Part shown: positions 58,742-64,000 of the stretch, piece after piece | How positions within the stretch are numbered: position 1 is the first letter of the stretch | Layout of the letters: each line of letters starts with the position of its first letter | DNA from: Microvirga terrae | Lineage (GTDB): Bacteria > Pseudomonadota > Alphaproteobacteria > Rhizobiales > Beijerinckiaceae | Direction: 5' to 3' | NCBI RefSeq assembly: GCF_013307435.2 | Contig: NZ_CP102845.1 | Span: 1,550,001-1,614,000, forward strand | Length of the DNA stretch: 64,000 nt | Notes under the pieces: model-generated | The model's database searches: none | What the model was told of the DNA's origin: nothing | What the model saw: the letters and a program-made list of their open reading frames with translations, nothing else | Made by a program: the position numbers and the translations under genes

Positions 58742-60160
58742 ATGAGCGACATCCTGGAAGCGCCCCTGTTCCGCCCGCCTCATCCGGCACCCCGCACCGA
58801 GCCGCTCGGGATGGTGGCCTTCCTGAGGGCAGTGCGCGAAAACCCTCTGAACACTTGGATGGAGGCCCATTTCGAGGAGCCGATCATCACCGGCGAGGGG
58901 GCGCTCGGCCGCATGACCGTGGTGAACGATCCCGCGGTCGTCCGGCACATCCTCCTGGACAACGCCGCCAACTACCGGAAGGACGATCTGCAGATCCGGA
59001 TCCTGGCGCCCGGCCTGGGCCGAGGGCTCGTGACCGCGGAGGGCGACGAATGGCGGCTCCAGCGCCGCACCATCGCGCCGCTCTTCACACCACGCCATGT
59101 GGGCAGCTTCTTTCCCGCGATGGTCGCGGCGGCCGACCGCCTCGTGCGTCGCTGGCAGCGGCGCCCGGAGGGGCGCGTGGTCGATGCCTCCCTGGACATG
59201 ACCCGCGTGACCCTGGACGTTCTGGAGCGGACGATCTTCACGCAAGGGGTACCGAAGGACCCCGATGCGCTGGGCCGCGCCATCACGCGCTACTTCAACA
59301 GCCTGGGCAAGGTCGATCCGCTCGACATCTTCGGGTTTCCCGATTGGGTGCCCCGGATCGGCCGCCTGCGGGCACGGCCGTCGATCCGGTTCTTCGAGGA
59401 GACGGTCAACGCGCTGATCGATGCGCGGAAAGCCCTGCTCGCCCGCGGCGAGCCGGCGCCCCGCGACCTGCTGACCCTGCTCCTGGAGGCGGCGGACCCC
59501 GAGACCGGCAAGGGGCTGAGCGACATCGAGGTGCGCACCAACATCGTCACCTTCATCGGTGCCGGACACGAGACCACGGCCAACGCCCTGACCTGGTCGC
59601 TCTATCTGCTGTCCCAGGACGAGCGGGCGCGGATCCGCCTCGAGCAGGAGGTCGACGCGGTTCTGCGGGAGGGACCTGTGGAGCCTCATCATCTGGACGG
59701 GCTCGTCTACACCCGGGCGGTGATCGACGAGGCCGTGCGCCTCTATCCGCCGGCGCCCTACATGAGCCGCACGGCGATCAACGACGATCGGATCGGAGAC
59801 CTGGAGATCCCGGCGGGCTCGATGGTGGTGGTCGCCCCGTACGTGCTGCATCGTCATAAGACGCTCTGGGACGAGCCGGACGCCTTCCGGCCGGAACGCT
59901 TCCTGCCCGAGAACCGCAGCCGGATCGACCGCTTCGCCTATCTGCCGTTCGGCGCCGGGCCGAGGGTCTGCATCGGGGCGAGCTTCTCCCTGCAGGAGGC
60001 CGTGATCGTCCTGGCGACCATCGCGCGCTCGGTGCGGCTCGATCTGGTGGAGGGGCATGAGGTCGCGCCCGTGCAGCGGATCACCCTGAGACCGCGGGGC
60101 GGGCTGCCGATGCGCCTCACGCGGCGCGCTCCAAGGGAGGCGCCGGCAACGGCCCGATGA
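58742..60160 (+). CDS. Cytochrome P450
   Basis: 472 residues. I-helix oxygen-binding motif GAGHETTANAL, ExxR in EAVRLYPPAP, the PERF-like FRPERFLPE, and the haem-binding loop FGAGPRVCIG with the ligand cysteine. The Tyr/Pro-rich region and lack of a membrane anchor point to a soluble bacterial enzyme that resembles the fatty-acid/CYP4-like sequence style in its last third (RIDRFAYLPFGAGPRVCIGASFS in two parts). No ferredoxin or reductase gene is near. Substrate unknown. Convergent with sspB, 18 bp apart. Confidence 0.93.
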   Translation: MSDILEAPLFRPPHPAPRTEPLGMVAFLRAVRENPLNTWMEAHFEEPIITGEGALGRMTVVNDPAVVRHILLDNAANYRKDDLQIRILAPGLGRGLVTAEGDEWRLQRRTIAPLFTPRHVGSFFPAMVAAADRLVRRWQRRPEGRVVDASLDMTRVTLDVLERTIFTQGVPKDPDALGRAITRYFNSLGKVDPLDIFGFPDWVPRIGRLRARPSIRFFEETVNALIDARKALLARGEPAPRDLLTLLLEAADPETGKGLSDIEVRTNIVTFIGAGHETTANALTWSLYLLSQDERARIRLEQEVDAVLREGPVEPHHLDGLVYTRAVIDEAVRLYPPAPYMSRTAINDDRIGDLEIPAGSMVVVAPYVLHRHKTLWDEPDAFRPERFLPENRSRIDRFAYLPFGAGPRVCIGASFSLQEAVIVLATIARSVRLDLVEGHEVAPVQRITLRPRGGLPMRLTRRAPREAPATAR

Positions 60161-60178
60161 CGCGGGGAGGTCGGACGT

Positions 60179-60781
60179 TCAGTTCTTCTTGCGAAACGCG
60201 TCGAGACTGACGACCTCGGCGCTGCCCGGCGCGCCGGCCTCGGGCATCTCGGCCTTGTCGTCGGTCTCGGCTTTCGCCGCAGGGGCCGCCTCGGGGGTTG
60301 GCTTCGTGTCCGCCGCAGACAGGGGCTTGCGGGGCTGCTTCAACTCGACCGGCTCGGATGAACTGCCGCGGATGGGCTGCGGCGCGGCGGGAGCCTCTTC
60401 GGTGTCGTCCTCTTCATCCTCGTCCTGGCTGTCGAACTTGAGGCCGAACTGGACCGACGGATCGAAGAAGCCCGTCAAGGCATCGAAGGGAATAAGCAGC
60501 CGCTCCGGGATGCCCGAGAAGGACAGCCCGACCTCGAAGGTATGCTCCGTGACGATGAGATCCCAGAACTGGTGCTGGAGGACGATGGTCATCTCCTGAG
60601 GGTATTTCTCACGCAGGCGGTTCGAAAGGCGAACGCCGGGGAAATCCGTCTGGAAGGAGATGTAGAAGTGATGCTCGCCCGGCAGCCCGTCCTTGGCATC
60701 GATCAAAACCTTGCGCACGACGCCCTTCAACGCGTCCTGCACCAGAAGATCGTAGCGGATCAGGTCTTTACCACCGGCCAT
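60179..60781 (-). CDS. sspB: SspB-type ClpXP adaptor (alphaproteobacterial)
   Basis: 200 residues. Core domain (about 1-115) with LIRYDLLVQDALKGVVRKVL, HHFYISFQTDFPGVRLS, MTIVLQHQFWDLIVTEHTFEVGLSFSG in two parts and IPFDALTGFFDPSV: the ssrA-tag binding fold of SspB-alpha. A long acidic/alanine-rich linker follows, and the last residues VVSLDAFRKKN are the ClpX-binding tail. It delivers tmRNA-tagged proteins to ClpXP. The tmRNA gene ends only 17 bp upstream on the same strand, so read-through from ssrA may drive its expression. Confidence 0.95.
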   Translation of the reverse strand: MAGGKDLIRYDLLVQDALKGVVRKVLIDAKDGLPGEHHFYISFQTDFPGVRLSNRLREKYPQEMTIVLQHQFWDLIVTEHTFEVGLSFSGIPERLLIPFDALTGFFDPSVQFGLKFDSQDEDEEDDTEEAPAAPQPIRGSSSEPVELKQPRKPLSAADTKPTPEAAPAAKAETDDKAEMPEAGAPGSAEVVSLDAFRKKN

Positions 60782-60797
60782 AAGCGAGCCCTTGCAG

Positions 60798-60833
60798 AAA
60801 CAAAAGTGGAGGCTTCTGTTGCCAGGTGCCTCC
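60798..60833 (-). terminator. ssrA rho-independent terminator
   Basis: Minus strand: GGAGGC (60833-60828), 14-nt loop, GCCTCC (60813-60808), then ACTTTTGTTT. It ends the tmRNA transcript just before the sspB ribosome site. The long loop and short T-run suggest incomplete termination. Confidence 0.7.
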
Positions 60834-61122
60834 GGACCCCGCCTTACGGTGCTACCCGCAAGGGCTTTGATTCGGCTTTAGGGACCGCTTACGCAGCCAC
60901 TGCAACCGGAGCATAGTTGTCGTTGGCAACTATAGATTCGGCCCGATAACGGCGGAACCATGCCGAGCGAAAGTCCACCCTTTACGCCCTCGTCGATCCT
61001 ATTTCGCCCCCGCCGAAACCCAAGCTGAGCCTAGGCTTTGGTGGAGGCGCCGGGTACCGCCCCCGGGTCCGATGGGTTTATTCCGATAGCCGTTTATCGC
61101 CATAGTCGGTCTCGCGACCGAC
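60798..61122 (-). ncRNA. ssrA: Circularly permuted two-piece tmRNA
   Basis: Read on the minus strand the acceptor piece comes first and ends CGCCTCC-ACCA at 61039. An intervening stretch of about 27 nt follows, then the coding piece begins GGGGGCG at 61011. GGGGGCG pairs with CGCCTCC to make the 7-bp tRNA-like acceptor stem, proving the permutation. The coding piece holds the tag reading frame at 60927-60889: 12 codons giving ANDNYAPVAVAA, then TAA. A hairpin GTCGGTC-GCGA-GACCGAC marks the 5' region of the acceptor piece. tmRNA rescues stalled ribosomes and tags the product for ClpXP. Confidence 0.95.
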
Positions 61123-61128
61123 AACCCC

Positions 61129-61157
61129 AATATAGGTGGCGCGATCCGATTTTGAAA
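61129..61157 (-). promoter_or_regulatory. Probable ssrA promoter
   Basis: Minus strand: TTTCAA (61157-61152), 17 bases, TATATT (61134-61129). The -10 is good and preceded by C; the -35 is weak. Predicted start near 61122. Confidence 0.5.
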
Positions 61158-61168
61158 GAGAGGGAACG

Positions 61169-61284
61169 GCCGAGTCGTCCATGAAAATGTGACAGAGACA
61201 CCGGCGCGGCCGCCTGTTCCCTCGTGGCGTTCACGGGGTTAACCGATTCACAGGAATGGCGAAGTCCCGACTCGGCGGCCGCGC
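61169..61284. repeat. Two competing inverted repeats in the ssrA-thyA gap
   Basis: GCCGAGTCG (61169-61177) is complementary to CGACTCGGC (61268-61276). GCGCGGCCGCC (61204-61214) is complementary to GGCGGCCGCGC (61274-61284). The two right arms overlap by three bases and the order A-B-A'-B' means they cannot form fully at the same time except as a pseudoknot. This looks like a switchable RNA structure or two nested protein sites. Confidence 0.6.
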
Positions 61285-61307
61285 GCTGCTGCCTTATTAT
61301 GGTTAAA

Positions 61308-61492
61308 GCAGAGATGAGACAGGGTGATTTGCTTGCCGGCGACACCCCGTCTCTCCGGCTCTGCTGCGAGAGGTTCATAGGGGTCCAATCCTATGAACTA
61401 ACCCAGATCGTCAGCTTCCAAACCTGACGCTCATATTAGAACGAGGGTGTGAGGCACCAAACCTCGCTGGGTCAGAGGTCCAAACTCTGACC
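61308..61492. ncRNA. Candidate structured RNA: five stem-loops, four with a shared loop motif
   Basis: One large stem (GCAGAG and GAGAC-A-GGGTG at 61308-61326 with CACCC-C-GTCTC and CTCTGC at 61343-61364) is followed by four small hairpins. Stems: GTTCATAGG/CCTATGAAC, CGTCAG/CTGACG, GAGG/CCTC, GGTCAGAG/CTCTGACC. Loops: GGTCCAAT, CTTCCAAAC, CACCAAA, GTCCAAA. The stem sequences differ while the loops keep (T/A)CCAA. On the plus strand TATTAT at 61295-61300 could be a -10, and TTCCTCATTTCT after the last stem a weak terminator. On the minus strand the loops read TTGG(A/T). Which strand is transcribed is not decided. Confidence 0.5.
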
Positions 61493-61644
61493 TTCCTCAT
61501 TTCTACATATCCTGCACCGCTAATTGCTGTCAGACAATGCAGTTGGAGAAAGCTAATTCGTAATCCACTGTGATATCTCTAACGGCGAAAAATCCGACTC
61601 GGACGAGTAATCTCCTTGCCCTATGATCGGGCGAGGAGCACCCC

Positions 61645-62439
61645 ATGCAAGCCTATCTCGATCTCATCCGCCGCATCATGGACGAGGGCGTCCGCAAGGA
61701 CGACCGGACCGGAACCGGGACGATCTCGGTCTTCGGCCACCAGATGCGCTTCGATCTCAGCCAGGGTTTTCCGCTCGTCACCACGAAGAAGCTGCATCTG
61801 CGCTCCATCGTCCACGAACTGCTGTGGTTCCTGAAGGGCGACACCAACATCCGCTATCTCAAGGAGAACGGCGTCTCGATCTGGGATGAATGGGCCGACG
61901 AGAACGGCGATCTCGGCCCCGTCTACGGCAAGCAGTGGCGCTCCTGGGCCAAGCCGGACGGCGGAACCGTCGACCAGATCCGCTGGGTGCTCGACGAGAT
62001 CCGCCGCAATCCCGACAGTCGCCGCCTGATCGTCTCCGCCTGGAACCCGGCGGATCTGGACAAGATGGCGCTCGCACCCTGCCACTGCCTGTTCCAGTTC
62101 TACGTGGCGGAGGGGCGGCTCTCCTGCCAGCTCTACCAGCGTTCGGCGGACGTGTTCCTGGGCGTTCCGTTCAACATCGCGTCCTACGCGCTGCTCACGC
62201 ACATGATGGCGCAGGCCACGGGCCTGCAGCCCGGCGACTTCGTCCATTCCTTCGGGGATACGCATCTCTATCTGAACCATCTGGAGCAGGCCCGCCTCCA
62301 ACTCTCCCGCGAGCCGAGGCCTCTGCCGAAGCTGCGCCTCAATCCCTCGGTGCGCTCGCTCTTCGATTTCGCCTATGATGACATTGCGATCGAGGATTAC
62401 GACCCGCATCCGGCCATCAAGGCGCCCGTCGCGGTCTGA
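61645..62439 (+). CDS. thyA: Thymidylate synthase
   Basis: 264 residues, the standard short ThyA length. Catalytic cysteine C146 in [24 protein letters not shown] for the phosphate arginine, and the ending [14 protein letters not shown]. It makes dTMP from dUMP with methylenetetrahydrofolate, giving dihydrofolate that the DHFR encoded downstream recycles. GAGGAG lies 6 bases before the ATG, with a small hairpin upstream. First gene of thyA-DUF2293-GNAT-folA. Confidence 0.97.
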   Translation: MQAYLDLIRRIMDEGVRKDDRTGTGTISVFGHQMRFDLSQGFPLVTTKKLHLRSIVHELLWFLKGDTNIRYLKENGVSIWDEWADENGDLGPVYGKQWRSWAKPDGGTVDQIRWVLDEIRRNPDSRRLIVSAWNPADLDKMALAPCHCLFQFYVAEGRLSCQLYQRSADVFLGVPFNIASYALLTHMMAQATGLQPGDFVHSFGDTHLYLNHLEQARLQLSREPRPLPKLRLNPSVRSLFDFAYDDIAIEDYDPHPAIKAPVAV

Positions 62440-62445
62440 CGCGGC

Positions 62446-62751
62446 ATGAGCCGCCGCGAGGCCATCGAAAGCGCGGTCCGCATCCTGGCCCCGCGCATTC
62501 CGCGGCACGAGTTCGAGGCCGTGACCGACCATGCCCTGGGCAGCCGCGGCCTGCACGGCGCCGCTCCCGAGACGGCCGCCTGGCTGTCCCTCACGGCGTA
62601 TATCCGGCACAGGCTCACCGACTACGACGACCTGCTGAACGACGGCTACGATCAGGAGAGCGCCCGCTTCTTCGTCCTCGACGACATGAACGCCATTCTG
62701 GAGGAATGGGGCTCTCCGCGCCGTGTTCAGGCGGACGACGAAGCCGAATAA
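62446..62751 (+). CDS. DUF2293 family protein
   Basis: 101 residues, starting 6 bp after thyA. MSRREAIESAVRILAPRIPRHEFEAV and HRLTDYDDLLNDGYDQESARFFV match DUF2293, a small alpha-helical family found mainly in Hyphomicrobiales next to thyA. Its function is unknown. The tail is acidic (DDEAE). Confidence 0.88.
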   Translation: MSRREAIESAVRILAPRIPRHEFEAVTDHALGSRGLHGAAPETAAWLSLTAYIRHRLTDYDDLLNDGYDQESARFFVLDDMNAILEEWGSPRRVQADDEAE

Positions 62752-62788
62752 GCTCGACAGCAGCGATCACTTGCGACACAACAGCCGC

Positions 62789-63271
62789 ATGAGTCTCGTC
62801 ATCCGCAAGGCCGAAGAGCGCGATGCTCCGGCGATCTTCAGCTTCATCCGCGACCTTGCCGAATACGAGCGGCTGGCCCACGAGGTCGACGCGACGCAGG
62901 CGGATATCGCGAAAGCTCTGTTCGGTCCCGACCCGCGGGTCTTCGCGGAGATCGCCGAATGGGACGGGGAGCCGGCCGGCTTCGCAATCTGGTTCTACAA
63001 CTTCTCGACCTTTCGTGGCCGGCACGGGATCTATCTAGAGGATCTCTTCGTCCGCCCTGCCTTCCGGTCCCGTGGTATCGGGAGCGCGCTGCTGAGGCGT
63101 CTCGCCCGCCGCTGCGTCGACGAGGGCCTGGCGCGCCTCGAATGGTGGGTCCTGGACTGGAACGAGCCGGCCCTGCGGGTCTATCGCTCCATCGGGGCCG
63201 TTCCCATGGACGAATGGACCGTGCAGCGGGTGACGGGCGATGCCTTGAGACGTCTGGCGGAGGAGCCATGA
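62789..63271 (+). CDS. GNAT family N-acetyltransferase
   Basis: 160 residues from the ATG at 62789. Starts LVIRKAEERDAPAIFSFIRDLAEYERLAHEV, a diamine acetyltransferase-like opening, and has YLEDLFVRPAFRSRGIGSALLRRLA, the acetyl-CoA loop (R-S-R-G-I-G), and NEPALRVYRSIGAVPMDEW. This pattern is close to SAT/SSAT-type polyamine acetyltransferases, but the substrate is not proven. Stop overlaps the folA ATG (63268-63271). Confidence 0.9.
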   Translation: MSLVIRKAEERDAPAIFSFIRDLAEYERLAHEVDATQADIAKALFGPDPRVFAEIAEWDGEPAGFAIWFYNFSTFRGRHGIYLEDLFVRPAFRSRGIGSALLRRLARRCVDEGLARLEWWVLDWNEPALRVYRSIGAVPMDEWTVQRVTGDALRRLAEEP

Positions 63272-63780
63272 CCCTTCCCCTCATCCTTGTCGTCGCGGTC
63301 GCCGAGAACGGTGTGATCGGGCGGGACAATCATCTCCTCTGGCGCATCAAGACCGATCTCGCGCGCTTCCGGAGGCTCACCATGGGCAAGCCGATGATCA
63401 TGGGTCGGAAAACTTTCCAGTCCATCGGCAAGCCCCTGCCAGGGCGCGAGACGATCGTGCTGACCCGCGATCCCGGCTTCTCCGCCGACGGCGTGCACGT
63501 GGTCCACACGTGGGAGGCGGCGGTCGACAAAGGCGCCGAGCTTGCCGTCAGGATGGAAGCCGGGTCCATCGCCGTGGTCGGGGGCGCTGAGATCTATGCG
63601 CTGGCCCTGCCGCACGTGCAGAGCATATTCCTGACGAGGGTGCATGCCGCCCCGGAAGGCGACGCCCTCTTCCCCGATTTCGACCGATCACGGTTCCGCG
63701 AGACGAGGCGGGAGGATCACCAGAAGGCACCTGACGACGAGCATCCGTTTACCTTTATTGATCTCGAAAGGCGTCCCTGA
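63268..63780 (+). CDS. folA: Dihydrofolate reductase
   Basis: 170 residues from the ATG at 63268 with GGAGGAG upstream, coupled by ATGA. VAVAENGVIGRDNHLLWRI carries the Met20-like loop with the W of the PW/LW pair; the acidic substrate residue is the aspartate in IKTDLARFRRLT; GRKTFQSIGKPLPGRETIVLTR and VVGGAEIYALAL bind NADPH. It reduces dihydrofolate from the ThyA reaction. Confidence 0.96.
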   Translation: MTLPLILVVAVAENGVIGRDNHLLWRIKTDLARFRRLTMGKPMIMGRKTFQSIGKPLPGRETIVLTRDPGFSADGVHVVHTWEAAVDKGAELAVRMEAGSIAVVGGAEIYALALPHVQSIFLTRVHAAPEGDALFPDFDRSRFRETRREDHQKAPDDEHPFTFIDLERRP

Positions 63781-63916
63781 CCTTGTCCAAGGTTGACGAA
63801 GTGCCCTGCAATCCCCAAGTCGCAGGCTTGACAGGCGGAAGAGGCAACACCCACAACCGTCTCGAGATCTCAACGGCTGTGTCGGCAGACCAATAATAAG
63901 TGAGGAAAGGCGTCCT

Positions 63917-64000
63917 ATGCCTTGGAGTAACCAAAGCGGCGGCGGCGGCCCCTGGGGGCAACGCGGCGGATCGGGAGGCGGCAAGAGCCCTTGGGGCTCG
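63917..64000 (+). CDS. hflK: HflK N-terminus (3' end outside window)
   Basis: 28 codons visible from the ATG at 63917 with GAGGAAAGG upstream. MPWSNQSGGGGPWGQRGGSG is the glycine/tryptophan-rich cytoplasmic start typical of HflK, a stomatin-like membrane protein that with HflC controls the FtsH protease. Position after folA fits the conserved thyA-folA-hflK order in Hyphomicrobiales. The 136-bp gap upstream contains a small dyad CCTGC...GCAGG near 63805-63826. Confidence 0.9.
   Translation, partial: MPWSNQSGGGGPWGQRGGSGGGKSPWGS

Larger units (their letters stand above)
61123..61644. other. 522-bp gap between ssrA and thyA
   Basis: Holds the ssrA promoter, two competing inverted repeats (61169-61284), the stem-loop train (61308-61492) and, next to thyA, GCCC-TATGATC-GGGC (61618-61632) directly before its ribosome site GAGGAG. 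No convincing protein frame is seen. Confidence 0.7.

Noticed and set aside
61373-61492. CRISPR array
   Set aside because: The hairpins are not identical direct repeats and spacing is irregular (about 23-39 bp); stems differ in sequence.
61373-61492. Firm call of a CsrA-titrating RNA
   Set aside because: The loops read TTGGA or TTGGT on the minus strand, without the A-N-GGA core, and no csrA gene or promoter on that strand was seen.

Overview
The window is GC-rich, almost fully coding chromosome of an alphaproteobacterium, most likely Hyphomicrobiales (Methylobacteriaceae-like; a Microvirga-type genus is my guess, not a proof). The support is the alphaproteobacterial mra/mur/fts cluster order, a circularly permuted two-piece tmRNA gene with the tag ANDNYAPVAVAA, an alpha-type SspB, GGAAC-N16/17-(C)GTT promoters of the EcfG general-stress type, a CtrA-type box, and mosaic double-hairpin repeats. 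I see no tRNA, rRNA operon, insertion sequence, prophage or CRISPR array.

Layout. 1-7.8 kb: the 3' end of metH, then a minus-strand run (TerB/J-domain protein, AmpD-like amidase, MacA/MacB-like adaptor, ATPase and permease), a small glycine-zipper lipoprotein and a secreted lytic transglycosylase. 7.9-8.3 kb: RNase P RNA. 8.4-27.5 kb: the division and cell-wall cluster mraZ-rsmH-ftsL-ftsI-murE-murF-mraY-murD-ftsW-murG-murC-murB-ddl-ftsQ-ftsA-ftsZ. It is preceded by four 10-bp-spaced MraZ-type boxes, largely coupled by 4-bp overlaps, and closed by a strong terminator. lpxC, bamD and recN follow, with a CtrA-type box upstream of lpxC. 31.5-34.6 kb: a four-gene minus-strand module (DUF1428, VOC, GST-like, DUF899) divergent from a MarR regulator across a palindromic operator. 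34.9-44.7 kb: ligA, an AraC regulator, azlCD, aminopeptidase P, two very small proteins, prmA, and an SDR plus Tat-exported Gfo/Idh pair behind an EcfG-type promoter. 44.8-55.8 kb: cfa, manganese catalase (EcfG-type promoter), a UvrD/PcrA helicase, a small secreted protein, a thioesterase, a D-lactate/glycolate-type dehydrogenase and a very large AsmA-like protein.

55.8-56.8 kb holds no protein gene. It carries a strong housekeeping-type promoter in front of a rod-like RNA of about 140 nt (6S-like candidate) and a cluster of mosaic repeats. 56.8-60.8 kb: fumC with DUF4169 and ribbon-helix-helix genes, a cytochrome P450, and sspB. The tmRNA gene lies directly upstream of sspB on the same strand, so the trans-translation tag and the adaptor that delivers tagged proteins to ClpXP are neighbours. 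Between ssrA and thyA is a 520-bp non-coding stretch. It contains competing inverted repeats and then a train of stem-loops whose stems differ in sequence but whose loops share (T/A)CCAA (TTGG(A/T) on the other strand). I consider this the best candidate for an undescribed element. The window ends with thyA, DUF2293, GNAT, folA and the first codons of hflK.

Together the genes cover peptidoglycan precursor synthesis and septation, outer-membrane biogenesis (lpxC, bamD, AsmA), one-carbon and nucleotide metabolism (metH, thyA, folA), ribosome rescue and proteolysis (ssrA, sspB, hflK), and stress protection under predicted EcfG control.
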